From UBA6183 sp034676125 (GTDB lineage Bacteria > Bacteroidota > Bacteroidia > UKL13-3): DNA of 12,438 bases. This document shows positions 1 through 7,851 of the stretch, in pieces (position 1 is the stretch's first letter; each line of letters begins with the position of its first letter). Below the pieces are notes generated by a model that worked only from the letters and a program-made list of their open reading frames with translations, ran no database searches and was not told the DNA's origin. The translations under genes and the position numbers were made by a program. The DNA lies in the NCBI GenBank assembly GCA_034676125.1, contig JAUCCO010000101.1, forward strand, positions 1 through 12,438, in the 5' to 3' direction.

Positions 1-830
1 CTTCTGTAATAAACGGTGTATTTAGTTTTACCTTTATAGTTCCTAAAGATATTGCTTACCAAATTGGAAGAGGTAAAATATCATACTATACCACCAATTT
101 AACTACCGATGGAAATGGCTTTAACGAAAACTTTGTAGTAGGAGGAACAGCCGACTCTATAGCTAATGATGCAATTGGGCCTGATGTTAAACTATACATG
201 GATGATGAGAAATTTATTTTTGGAGGTTTAACAAACGAAAATCCTGTGTTTTTGGCGAAGTTATTTGACGAGAATGGTATAAATACAATTGGTAGAGGAA
301 TAGGCAGAGAATTGACCTTAATTATTGATGGCGACAACAGTAAATCGGTTGCTGTAAATGATTATTACAAGGCCAAAACCAACAGCTACCAAGAGGGAGA
401 AATTAGGTATCCACTAAAAAATATAGCTCCTGGAAAACACACCGCTACATTAAAAGCTTATGATACTTACAACAATGTATCGGAAAGTAACACTGAGTTT
501 GTGGTGGCCACAAATGAAAAATTGGCTGTACAGTATTTGTTAAACTATCCAAATCCGTTTAGTACCAATACCACTTTTCATTTTGATCATAATAAGGTTG
601 GTGAAAACTTAACCATCATGATTCAAATTTTTACAGTAAGCGGTAAATTAGCAAAAACATTAACGGCACAAGTTACTCCGGCAACATCGCACTTTGACCA
701 ACTAACTTGGAACGGTTTAGATGATTATGGAGATAAGCTGGCAAATGGCGTTTATATATACAAATTACAAGTAAAAAGCCAGCAGGGTAAGACTGCTGAG
801 GCCACACAAAAACTAGTTATATTAAATTAG
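1..830 (+). CDS. porU: T9SS sortase PorU, C-terminal part (5' end outside window)
   Basis: The open frame runs in from the left edge (first complete codon at position 3) to TAG at 828-830, so only about 275 C-terminal residues are present. An ATG at 198 lies inside the frame and is not the real start, because the in-frame sequence before it is also PorU-like (FIVPKDIAYQIGRGKISYYT, then GPDVKLYMDD). PorU is the cell-surface cysteine protease that removes the C-terminal signal of type IX secretion cargo and attaches the cargo to the surface. The catalytic gingipain-like domain would lie upstream of the window. What remains is the late beta-sandwich region (GGLTNENPVFLAKLFDENGI) and a FlgD/CTD-like end, with YPNPF near window position 550 and a final GVYIYKLQV stretch. 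The identification rests on this sequence and on porV starting 50 bp downstream, the usual arrangement. A generic gingipain-family protein is the alternative, but less likely. Confidence 0.88.
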   Translation, partial: SVINGVFSFTFIVPKDIAYQIGRGKISYYTTNLTTDGNGFNENFVVGGTADSIANDAIGPDVKLYMDDEKFIFGGLTNENPVFLAKLFDENGINTIGRGIGRELTLIIDGDNSKSVAVNDYYKAKTNSYQEGEIRYPLKNIAPGKHTATLKAYDTYNNVSESNTEFVVATNEKLAVQYLLNYPNPFSTNTTFHFDHNKVGENLTIMIQIFTVSGKLAKTLTAQVTPATSHFDQLTWNGLDDYGDKLANGVYIYKLQVKSQQGKTAEATQKLVILN

Positions 831-880
831 TTAGGCAAAATCGTTTAAAGCATTATTTTTGGCAATAATAAATAGGGTAA
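831..880 (+). promoter_or_regulatory. possible porV promoter
   Basis: The 50-bp spacer between porU and porV contains TATTTTTG at 854-861, a full match to the Bacteroidota -7 consensus TAnnTTTG. Exactly 19 bases upstream, at 831-834, is TTAG, a 3-of-4 match to the -33 TTTG. Initiation would fall about a dozen bases before the porV ATG. The weak -33 box and the AT-rich background keep this tentative; read-through from porU is equally plausible. Confidence 0.3.
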
Positions 881-2134
881 ATGAACAAGTATTTTAAAGG
901 CATAGCAGCAGCAATAATTAGTATTAGTGCAATACAAGCTAAAGCGCAAATTACCACAGGACAATTAGACGGAAGAAGAAATACAATTACATCAGCTGTT
1001 CCATTTTTATTAATTACACCAAATGCAAGAGCTGGTGCAATGGGCGATGCAGGTGCTGCCACGCCAAATGACCCAAATGCAATACATTGGAACTCGGCAA
1101 AAATGGTTTTTAACGAAAAAAATGGTACGGTTTCATTATCATATAATCCTTGGTTAAGGCAATTGGTGCCTGATGTTTCGTTATCATACCTTTCTATTAT
1201 GGGTAAAATAAACGATAAGGCATCTATTGGTGGCTCGTTAAGGTATTTTTCGTTGGGCGAAATTCAATTTACTGATATTTATGGTAGTAGTTTAGGAAAA
1301 GCAACCCCAAGTGAATGGGCTGCGGATTTAGCTTACGCTCAAAAATTATCAGATAATTTTAGTTTAGGTGTAGCATTTAGGTTTATATACTCCAACATTG
1401 CAGGAGGAGCACAAACCCAATCGCAAAGTGGAATAAACGCAGGTACAGCTTACGCGGCAGATATTACCGCTTATTACAAAAACAAAACTAAGGTAGACGG
1501 TTATAAAATAAATTATGGCATTGGTGCTGCCATTACCAATATTGGCTCTAAGCTTACTTACACCACTGATCAAAACCAGAATTTTATACCCATAAATATG
1601 CGGGTAGGTGGTTATGGCGAAATTGAAATTGATAAATACAATACCATTGCATTGGCCTTAGATTTTAACAAACTATTGATACCTACACCACCAGTTTATA
1701 AAGTAGATTCGAATGGTAATTATGAATTTCAGAATGGAGGTTTAGTAATTGAATCTGGAAAAAACCCAAATGTGCCAATTATTCAAGGTATGATGCAGTC
1801 ATTTTCTGATGCACCAGGCGGATTTAAGGAAGAATTAAATGAAATAAACATATCTACAGGATTAGAATATTGGTACGATAAACAATTTGCTATACGTGCG
1901 GGTTATTTTTATGAAAACCAATACAAAGGAAATCGTAAATATGCCACAGTAGGTGTTGGTATAAGATACAATGTATTTACAATTGATGCGGCTTATTTAA
2001 TTTCGTTTGGACAACGTAATCCGCTTGATAATACTTTACGGTTTACTTTAGGTTTAGACTTTGATGCATTAAAATCTGGTAGTAACGAAAAAGAACAACC
2101 ATCAGGTATTTTTGAAATGCCTAAAGACAATTAA
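881..2134 (+). CDS. porV: T9SS outer membrane protein PorV (LptO)
   Basis: The 417-aa product has a signal peptide (residues 1-22, ending AQAKAQ-like) followed by the PorV-family hallmark around residues 40-70: LITPNARAGAMGDAGAATPN and then HWNSAKM. The rest is strand-rich and fits a FadL-like outer membrane beta-barrel, with a late GVGIRYNVFTIDAAYL segment. PorV binds the C-terminal domain of type IX cargo after translocation and carries it to the PorU sortase at the cell surface. Length and motif order fit the family. The ATG at 881 is chosen because it gives an intact signal peptide. The gene follows porU directly and ispF begins 4 bp after its TAA, so porV and ispF are probably co-transcribed although functionally unrelated. 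Confidence 0.9.
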   Translation: MNKYFKGIAAAIISISAIQAKAQITTGQLDGRRNTITSAVPFLLITPNARAGAMGDAGAATPNDPNAIHWNSAKMVFNEKNGTVSLSYNPWLRQLVPDVSLSYLSIMGKINDKASIGGSLRYFSLGEIQFTDIYGSSLGKATPSEWAADLAYAQKLSDNFSLGVAFRFIYSNIAGGAQTQSQSGINAGTAYAADITAYYKNKTKVDGYKINYGIGAAITNIGSKLTYTTDQNQNFIPINMRVGGYGEIEIDKYNTIALALDFNKLLIPTPPVYKVDSNGNYEFQNGGLVIESGKNPNVPIIQGMMQSFSDAPGGFKEELNEINISTGLEYWYDKQFAIRAGYFYENQYKGNRKYATVGVGIRYNVFTIDAAYLISFGQRNPLDNTLRFTLGLDFDALKSGSNEKEQPSGIFEMPKDN

Positions 2135-2138
2135 TATA

Positions 2139-2612
2139 ATGAGAATAGGTTTTGGATATGATGTTCACCAATTGGTTGAAGGAAGAGATTTATGGATAGG
2201 TGGAATTAAAATTCCGGCAATAAAAGGATCACTTGGACATAGCGATGCAGATGTATTATTACATGCAATTTGTGATGCAATTTTAGGCGCTTTAGCTTTG
2301 GGTGATATAGGAAAACATTTTCCGGATACGGATGATGCTTTTAAAAATATTGACAGTAAAATATTACTAAATAAAGTAATCAGTTTAATTGATGAAAAAG
2401 GTTACCGAATTGGCAATATTGATAGCAGCTTATGCTTAGAATATCCTAAGATAATGCCTTATGCAGATAAAATGCGCGAAACTATTGCTGGCATTTGTAA
2501 CATTACTATTGATGACGTTTCTATTAAAGCAACCACAAGTGAAAAAATGGGCTACATTGGCAGAACCGAAGGTTTAGTAGCCTACGCAGCAGTGCTGTTG
2601 CTTAAAAAGTAA
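2139..2612 (+). CDS. ispF: 2-C-methyl-D-erythritol 2,4-cyclodiphosphate synthase IspF
   Basis: This 157-aa enzyme forms 2-C-methyl-D-erythritol 2,4-cyclodiphosphate with release of CMP, in the MEP route to isoprenoid precursors. It acts in the cytoplasm as a trimer. The ATG at 2139 is preferred over an upstream in-frame TTG at 2112: it gives the family N-terminus MRIGFGYDVHQ and places the metal-binding residues at their standard numbers, Asp8, His10 and His42 (LGHSDADVLLH). Also present are the GDIGKHFPDTD loop (about residues 58-68) and the C-terminal signature TTSEKMGYIGRTEG. All key residues look intact and the length is normal. The gene starts 4 bp after porV and is followed within about 12 bp by a hairpin terminator, so it is the last gene of the leftmost operon. 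Confidence 0.97.
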   Translation: MRIGFGYDVHQLVEGRDLWIGGIKIPAIKGSLGHSDADVLLHAICDAILGALALGDIGKHFPDTDDAFKNIDSKILLNKVISLIDEKGYRIGNIDSSLCLEYPKIMPYADKMRETIAGICNITIDDVSIKATTSEKMGYIGRTEGLVAYAAVLLLKK

Positions 2613-2616
2613 TAGT

Positions 2617-2653
2617 AAAAAACACGACTGTATTGAAACAGTCGTTTTTTTTA
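2617..2653. terminator. bidirectional Rho-independent terminator between ispF and murF
   Basis: A perfect 7-bp stem, CGACTGT (2625-2631) with ACAGTCG (2638-2644), has a 6-base loop. It is followed by a T-run on the + strand and preceded by an A-run at 2617-2622, which becomes a U-tract in the opposite direction. It lies between the convergent stops of ispF (2612) and murF (2651) and can end both transcripts. Confidence 0.85.
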
Positions 2654-3946
2654 ATCAATTATATCTGCAAGGGTTTCAAGTTTCATTCCCCGCGAACCTT
2701 TAATAAAAAATGCATAATTTTTATACGTTTGTTCTTTAATAAAATCACCTGCTTGCAAGGTTGATTTAAATGCTTGCTTGTTGCCAGTATTTAAATTATA
2801 AAACTCCTCTCCTATTAATATTACATTATCTAGTTTTAAAGCTGCACATAAATCTACCATACGTTGGTGTTCTGCTTTGGCATAATTGCCCATTTCAAAC
2901 ATATCACCCATTACTACAACCTTATGTGGATGATCCATTGCTGCAAAGTTTCTTAGGGCAACTTACATACTACTAGGGTTAGCATTGTACGCATCCATAA
3001 AAATTACATTATGTTCCTTATTAATCCATTGCGAGCGGTTATTGGTTGGCATGTAACTTTCAATTCCTTTTATAATATTTTGATTATTTACTCCTAAATA
3101 TTTTGCAATTGCAATGGCTGCCATAATATTATCAAAATTGTAATCACCGCTTAAAACAGAACTACCCGATAACTCTTCGTAATTATAATTAATACTAGGT
3201 TGTAGTTGTTGTGCAAAGCCATTATAATCTGCCTTAGTAGTGCGAAAATTAGTATTAGCTGCGTATGTTTTGCATTTTTTCAATCTAGCACTCATGCGCA
3301 TCAACCATTCATCGTGTGCATTTACAAAGGCTGTTCCACCATTTTTTAATAAATAATAATACAACTCGCTATTGCTTTTTGCTACGCCTTCAATATCACC
3401 AAAACCTTCTAAATGATCCATTCCATTATTAGTAACAATGCCCAAAGTAGGTTCAGCTATTGCGCACAACTCTGCATTTTCGCCCACGTGGTTAGCCCCC
3501 ATTTCGATAATAGCAACTTGGTGTTGATTTGTTAATTGTAATAATGTTAATGGTAGTCCAATATGGTTATTAAAATTACCAGGCGTTGCCCAAACAATAA
3601 ATGTAGTATTTAAAACCGCAGTAATTAATTCTTTAGTAGTTGTTTTTCCGTTGCTTCCAACAATTGCAATTACTGGTATATTTAATTGTTTACGGTGATG
3701 ATTAGCCAATTGTTGTAATGCCAAAAGTGCATCATCAACTAAGATAAATTTATCACTTATAGCGTATTCAGCATCATCAATTACACAATAACTCGCACCT
3801 TTAGCAAGCGCATCATTAGCAAATTTATTGGCGTTATAGTTTGGACCTTTTAAAGCAAAAAACAAACACCCTTGCGTAATCTTTCTCGTATCAGTACTAA
3901 CACTCGGATGTTCTTTGTAAATTGCGTATAGTTCTGTTAATGTCAT
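2651..3946 (-). pseudogene. murF: UDP-N-acetylmuramoyl-tripeptide--D-Ala-D-Ala ligase MurF, interrupted by an in-frame TAA
   Basis: Read through the internal stop, this frame gives a 431-aa MurF of normal length, the cytoplasmic ATP-dependent ligase that adds D-Ala-D-Ala to the UDP-MurNAc-tripeptide. Residues 1-327 contain the substrate-binding N-domain (STDTRK, LFFALKG), the P-loop GSNGKTTTK (97-105), GNFNNHIG (123-130), EMGANHVGE (148-156) and HLEGFG (178-183), and end at MDAYNANPSSM. Codon 328 is TAA (2963-2965). The same frame continues without a shift into VALRNFAAM, GDMFEMG, EHQ and IKGSRGMKLE, all C-terminal MurF signatures. A single A-to-T change from an expected Lys codon would explain the stop. 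Two active-site positions also look odd: Met176 in the usual TNxGKAH motif and Asn192 where Mur ligases have the lysine that becomes carbamylated. As written, the protein lacks its C-terminal nucleotide-binding domain. It may be a decaying copy, a sequence error, or two separately made fragments; the pseudogene call is provisional. Confidence 0.8.
2963..2965 (-). other. premature TAA inside murF
   Basis: On the - strand the codons read AGT AGT ATG TAA GTT GCC CTA AGA. The family motif at this point is normally NPSSM followed by Lys or Glu and then Ala-Leu. No base is gained or lost, since the downstream codons stay in frame with the conserved C-terminal domain. TAA is also the terminator of porV, ispF, cinA and other genes here, so a reassigned stop codon is not supported. 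Confidence 0.9.
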
Positions 3947-4003
3947 ATTTTATGATAATTTTTAGATAAGTAAGTAGTAATTTTACATCATAATTTTAAC
4001 ACT
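3947..4003. promoter_or_regulatory. divergent promoter region of murF and the FG-GAP protein gene
   Basis: This 57-bp spacer lies between two genes transcribed away from each other, so it must hold, or overlap, promoters for both. TAATTTTA at 3978-3985 matches the Bacteroidota -7 box TAnnTTTG except for its last base and is about 18 bp from the ATG at 4004. No convincing -33 TTTG is visible for either direction. Confidence 0.35.
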
Positions 4004-6376
4004 ATGAATAAAATATTTACAACGTTATTACTCATTTTTGGTATTACCAATATCAGTAATGCACAAAGTTTTAAATACTATCAAACAAAAGGTGCACCTA
4101 AGTTTATAAAACCGGGTACTGCAAGCGACACCTTATTAAATGCTTTTGCCGGAGGATTAAACACGCCACAGTTTAGCAATATAGACTGGGATGGCGATGG
4201 CAAGCAAGATTTATTTGTGTTTGATAAGGAATCATTAAAGCCATTGGCGTTTTTGTATAATACACAGCTAGGTAAATTTGTTCATGCACCACAATACGAA
4301 GGTTCGTTTACTAATTACTTTGGCGGATGGGCTTTATTAAGAGATCATAACTTTGATGGCAAACCCGATTTGTTTACCGCATCTGTGCCATACAATAAAG
4401 TTACAACTTCTCCACATATTCAATCAGAGAAAATACAATTGTTTGTAAACACCACTACACCTGGCGGAAAAACAACTTTTAAACAATACAACAATACTTT
4501 ATATGATACTGGAATGTATGTTGGCCCTCCATACGACCAATATTTAAGTCCGGGAGAAATTGTGGCTGTATCCAATGCATTGCCAGCAATTGAGGATATA
4601 GATGGCGATGGTGATGATGATATTGTTACCAATCAAGGTGTAAATACTACATTTTGGTTTTACGATAACTTTAAAAAGAATAAATACAACATTCCATTTT
4701 CGAATGATACAACCATTTACATTGCTAGAGATTTATGTTGGGCTTTTATAAATTATGACTTCATTGGTCATAAGTTTGAATTAGGTTTTGGCAGAGACAA
4801 AGGTTCGCAATGCGACTACAACATGTGGCCTAAAAAGAAACATGCGGACCAAACTACTTTAATGCTTGATTTGAATGGTGACGGCATAAAAGATATTGTT
4901 TTTAGTGATTCAGAATATAACAGTTTTATATCATTAATAAATGGCCGAAACCAAAATAGCAGACAGATAGATTCGATTACTGTTCAGGATACTTTATTTT
5001 TATCTACTACCAATACACGTAAAAATTTTATTGAGTTTCCAGCAGCCTATTATGTAGATATTGATGCAGACAACAAAAAAGAGTTAGTAATAACTACTAA
5101 CAAAAACTTTGCCTCAAAATCAGTAGATAATATTTGGGTTTATGATGCGACACGTGTTGGTACCAATTTAAAGTTTACAGAAAAACCGGGTAATGATTTT
5201 TTATACGCAGATATGATAGACCATGGCTTGCGTTCGGTTCCAGTATTTGTTGATATTGATAATGATGGAGACCAAGATTTAGTAGTGGCCACAAGTGGAA
5301 TTCTATCTCAAACTGGCAATAATAATGACAAATTATTCCTGTATTTAAACATTACAGATTCTATCAACCCCGTATTTAAATTAGCTGATTCTAATTTTGC
5401 AATTACATCAGTAATTGGTTTTGGTTTTTTCTCGGCCCATCCAACATTTGGCGATTTAAATGGTGATGGGAAAACGGATTTATTGGTAGGCGATGGAAAT
5501 GGTAAAGTTGCATATTTTATTAATAATACAATAGGAACAGTACTTAACTTTACACTACAAAGCAGAGAAGCATTTGGATTAACATTGCCTACCTTTTGCA
5601 CACCACAATTAATAGATTTAGATAAGGATGGTTTATTGGATATTGTAACTGGAGAGCGTAACGGAACGGTGAAATACTACCGTAATATTGGAACTGTAAC
5701 TTCGCCAAGTTTTAACAACATCCCAACTATTGATAGCCTAGGAAAAGTGCATACAAGAGAGGTTTATAATACAATAGGATTGCCACAAATGTTGGATTTA
5801 GTTGGCTATAGCGCACCACATATTGTTGATTTAAATAATGATGGTGTTTATGAAATGTTACTTGGATCGCAAAGCGGAAGAGTTTATTTATATACCAATA
5901 TATATGCACATGCTGATAGTGTTGCAAAAGTAATTGACAATGCTTTTTATGATTTTAGCCTAGATGGAAATATTGGTTACAATAAAAAATTTGGCATGAG
6001 AAGTACTGTTGCCACTGCATACTTAAATGGTGATAGCTTAAAGGACATTGTTATAGGAAACATTGCAGGTGGACTAGTATTTATGGGTACTGATGCATTA
6101 TTTAACAGTGTAAATGAGCATTCGTTTATTGATAACAATGCATTTGTGTTGTATCCTAACCCAGCAAACAACGAAGTTAATTTTAGTTTAAACCGCACTG
6201 CTTCATCTAACATTAAATATATCGTATACGATGTTTCTGGCAAAAAAATATTGGCTGGTGAATTAGAAAAAAACCAAACCAATATTAATGTAAGTGGACT
6301 AAATACAGGTTTATATTTGGTGCAGTTTACAACTAATCAATGGCAATCAACCCAAAGGTTATTAATTAACCACTAG
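4004..6376 (+). CDS. secreted FG-GAP/VCBS-repeat protein with T9SS C-terminal sorting domain
   Basis: The 790-aa protein has a signal peptide ending NISNAQ (residue 21). It then carries about ten spaced Asp-rich calcium-binding loops of the FG-GAP/VCBS type: DWDGDGKQD (61), DHNFDGKPD (114), DIDGDGDDD (198), DLNGDGIKD (289), DIDADNKKE (352), DIDNDGDQD (417), DLNGDGKTD (484), DLDKDGLLD (538), DLNNDGVYE (609) and a degenerate YLNGDSLKD (673). Such loops form the blades of beta-propellers. The last 80 residues (about 712-790: FVLYPNPANNE, then YDVSGKKIL and GLNTGLYLVQF) are a type A T9SS C-terminal domain, so the protein should cross the outer membrane by T9SS and be processed by a PorU sortase. 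Its role after secretion is unknown: adhesion or matrix function would be typical, and no enzyme domain is visible. It is transcribed alone, from a divergent spacer to a strong terminator. Confidence 0.9.
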   Translation: MNKIFTTLLLIFGITNISNAQSFKYYQTKGAPKFIKPGTASDTLLNAFAGGLNTPQFSNIDWDGDGKQDLFVFDKESLKPLAFLYNTQLGKFVHAPQYEGSFTNYFGGWALLRDHNFDGKPDLFTASVPYNKVTTSPHIQSEKIQLFVNTTTPGGKTTFKQYNNTLYDTGMYVGPPYDQYLSPGEIVAVSNALPAIEDIDGDGDDDIVTNQGVNTTFWFYDNFKKNKYNIPFSNDTTIYIARDLCWAFINYDFIGHKFELGFGRDKGSQCDYNMWPKKKHADQTTLMLDLNGDGIKDIVFSDSEYNSFISLINGRNQNSRQIDSITVQDTLFLSTTNTRKNFIEFPAAYYVDIDADNKKELVITTNKNFASKSVDNIWVYDATRVGTNLKFTEKPGNDFLYADMIDHGLRSVPVFVDIDNDGDQDLVVATSGILSQTGNNNDKLFLYLNITDSINPVFKLADSNFAITSVIGFGFFSAHPTFGDLNGDGKTDLLVGDGNGKVAYFINNTIGTVLNFTLQSREAFGLTLPTFCTPQLIDLDKDGLLDIVTGERNGTVKYYRNIGTVTSPSFNNIPTIDSLGKVHTREVYNTIGLPQMLDLVGYSAPHIVDLNNDGVYEMLLGSQSGRVYLYTNIYAHADSVAKVIDNAFYDFSLDGNIGYNKKFGMRSTVATAYLNGDSLKDIVIGNIAGGLVFMGTDALFNSVNEHSFIDNNAFVLYPNPANNEVNFSLNRTASSNIKYIVYDVSGKKILAGELEKNQTNINVSGLNTGLYLVQFTTNQWQSTQRLLINH

Positions 6377-6419
6377 TTATAGCAACTGAAAAACAATTAA
6401 CACAATTAATTTATAAAAG

Positions 6420-6448
6420 AAAGACAACCCTTTGGGTTGTCTTTTTTT
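6420..6448. terminator. strong bidirectional Rho-independent terminator
   Basis: AAAGACAACCC (6420-6430) pairs perfectly with GGGTTGTCTTT (6434-6444) around a 3-base loop, with a T-run to 6447 on the + strand and TTTCTTTTAT in the opposite direction. It lies between the stop of the FG-GAP gene (6376) and the end of lipoprotein A (6451) and serves both. Confidence 0.92.
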
Positions 6449-6450
6449 AT

Positions 6451-7071
6451 TTACCTTCCCCTTCCCATAGCAGTAAATACCATGAAAATTAATAACGCGA
6501 GCAAAAGTGTAATAAGTAAGGTAATAATTGCAATCGTACTTATAATTACACCAGCAATTGCATAACCTTTTTTTGGCTGCTCTAACCCCAAAGAAGAAAA
6601 GGTGAGCCCCAATAATAACAAAAGTCCGGTTATGCCCAAAGCCGTCCAGATGTCTACGAAGCTATTAAACATTGGTAAATAAAACACACCAATTATTGAC
6701 AACACTAGGCCAGTTACACCAAGAATTGGGAATTCGGCTTTGTCTAAATTGGGAGGAGTTACATTTTTATCCTTCTGTTTAATATCTGGTGATGGCGTAA
6801 TTCGCAGATTGTTTTTTAGAGGCGTATCTCGAAAATTAATAACTACATTATTTCCATCAACAAAATTATTGGTTGGTAAAAAAGTTTCGTTAACAGAAGC
6901 TGTTATTGATTCATTTATACTTGAATCCTTACTGAGGAAATGAGGTTTGATTGGTTTGTCTCGTTTAACGACATGTTCTCTTTTAACATTCACCTTATCG
7001 CGAAACGAAAACTGTTTATTACTGCATGAAGTAAACAGTATAATGAGTATTGCAATTATGTAAAGTTTCAT
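6451..7071 (-). CDS. lipoprotein A, DUF4190-like membrane protein (tandem paralogue)
   Basis: This is a 206-aa putative lipoprotein without a recognised function. The ATG at 7071 is the start; an upstream in-frame TTG at 7083 would put four polar residues before a good signal sequence. The signal is MKLYIIAILIILFTSC, with lipid attachment predicted at Cys16. A Lys/Arg-rich, probably periplasmic linker follows (residues 17 to about 110, with the shared FRDKVNVKREHVVK). The C-terminal half is very hydrophobic, with about three membrane segments (LGVTGLVLSIIGVFYL, ALGITGLLLLLGL, IAGVIISTIAIITLLITLLL), separated by a QPKKGYAIAG turn that resembles DUF4190-type proteins. It is the last gene of a leftward unit after cinA and lipoprotein B and ends at the terminator 6420-6448. 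The lipobox has Phe at -3, slightly atypical, so a plain N-terminal membrane anchor is possible. Confidence 0.75.
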   Translation of the reverse strand: MKLYIIAILIILFTSCSNKQFSFRDKVNVKREHVVKRDKPIKPHFLSKDSSINESITASVNETFLPTNNFVDGNNVVINFRDTPLKNNLRITPSPDIKQKDKNVTPPNLDKAEFPILGVTGLVLSIIGVFYLPMFNSFVDIWTALGITGLLLLLGLTFSSLGLEQPKKGYAIAGVIISTIAIITLLITLLLALLIFMVFTAMGRGR

Positions 7072-7090
7072 ATTACTATGCAATATAATA
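6963..7090 (-). repeat. duplicated 5' segment, copy 1 (with 7709-7836)
   Basis: By direct comparison I count 7 differences and no indels between these 128 bp and 7709-7836 (about 121 identical). The block covers the first ~36 codons of lipoprotein A plus about 19 bp before its ATG. Outside it, similarity drops to scattered protein-level identity. Confidence 0.85.
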
Positions 7091-7190
7091 AATTTCAGAA
7101 TACATCATATAACTTATAAATGACCAATCGATTCTGATACTTTTAATATTTAACTTTCAGAAAAGATAATGCTATTTAACACGTATTATT

Positions 7191-7817
7191 TTATACACGT
7201 GCTAATATCAGAATAAACAAAAACAATATAATAAAGAAAGATATAATAACAAATAGAGTTAATCCAATTAGTAGCGTAGTAGCACTTATAATTGCTCCTA
7301 ACTTTCCCAACCTATTGCGCGGTTTACTTATACCAATAACAGAAAAACCTAGTCCTAATAATAACAAAAGTATGGTAACACTAATTCCTACCGAATCGAA
7401 AGGGATGTAAAACCACATTGAAGCAAAGTAAACTGCTCCAAGTATTGACAACACTAAACCAATTAACCCATAAATCGGAAATGTTTTTTTATTTAAATTA
7501 GGAGAAGTTATGCTTTCATTTTTCGGCTCACCAATAGGTGGTGGCGTAATTTGCTGATCATTTTTGGGAGGCGTATCTTGAATATTAACTACCAAGTTAT
7601 TTCCACCAACAAAATTATTGATTGATAAAAAAGTTTCGTTTAATGATACAGTAATTAATGTATCAATATTAGAATCCGGTGTTGGGAGCAGCTTGCGTGG
7701 TTTATCTTGTTTAACGACATGCTCTCTTTTAACATTCACCTTATCGCGAAACGAAAACTGTTTATTACTGCATGAAGCAAACAGTATAATGAGTATAGCT
7801 GTTATATAAAGTTTCAT
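7191..7817 (-). CDS. lipoprotein B, DUF4190-like membrane protein (tandem paralogue)
   Basis: This 208-aa paralogue of the next gene downstream has the same plan: a lipoprotein signal MKLYITAILIILFASC with Cys16, a basic linker beginning SNKQFSFRDKVNVKREHVVK, a variable Pro/Asn-rich middle, and about three C-terminal hydrophobic segments (IYGLIGLVLSILGAVYFA, the VTILLLLLGLGFSVIG region, and a final Ile/Leu/Phe-rich stretch). The basic KPRNRLGKLGAIIS turn corresponds to KKGYAIAG in the paralogue. The ATG at 7817 is chosen over an in-frame TTG at 7829 for the same reason as in lipoprotein A. It begins 34 bp after the cinA stop, suggesting co-transcription, and 119 bp separate it from lipoprotein A. 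Function is unknown; the duplication and the neighbouring terminator show the pair as an appendage of the cinA unit. Confidence 0.75.
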   Translation of the reverse strand: MKLYITAILIILFASCSNKQFSFRDKVNVKREHVVKQDKPRKLLPTPDSNIDTLITVSLNETFLSINNFVGGNNLVVNIQDTPPKNDQQITPPPIGEPKNESITSPNLNKKTFPIYGLIGLVLSILGAVYFASMWFYIPFDSVGISVTILLLLLGLGFSVIGISKPRNRLGKLGAIISATTLLIGLTLFVIISFFIILFLFILILARV

Positions 7818-7836
7818 ATTACTATGCAATGTAATA
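7709..7836 (-). repeat. duplicated 5' segment, copy 2 (with 6963-7090)
   Basis: This is the lipoprotein B counterpart of copy 1. It includes an identical stretch running from inside the codons before the ATG to ATTGCATAGTAAT, directly before the start codon. The conserved upstream bases may hold the translation start context or a promoter piece (TAnATTGC in both). Confidence 0.85.
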
Positions 7837-7851
7837 AAAATATTAATTCAT

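Noticed and set aside
2963..2965. TAA as recoded sense codon (genetic code change, selenocysteine or pyrrolysine)
   Set aside because: Selenocysteine uses TGA and pyrrolysine TAG, and TAA ends several intact genes in this window at their expected lengths.
2770..2976. 68-codon + strand frame across the murF break
   Set aside because: It lies opposite conserved MurF codons, lacks any recognisable feature, and would begin inside the opposite gene; a chance frame.
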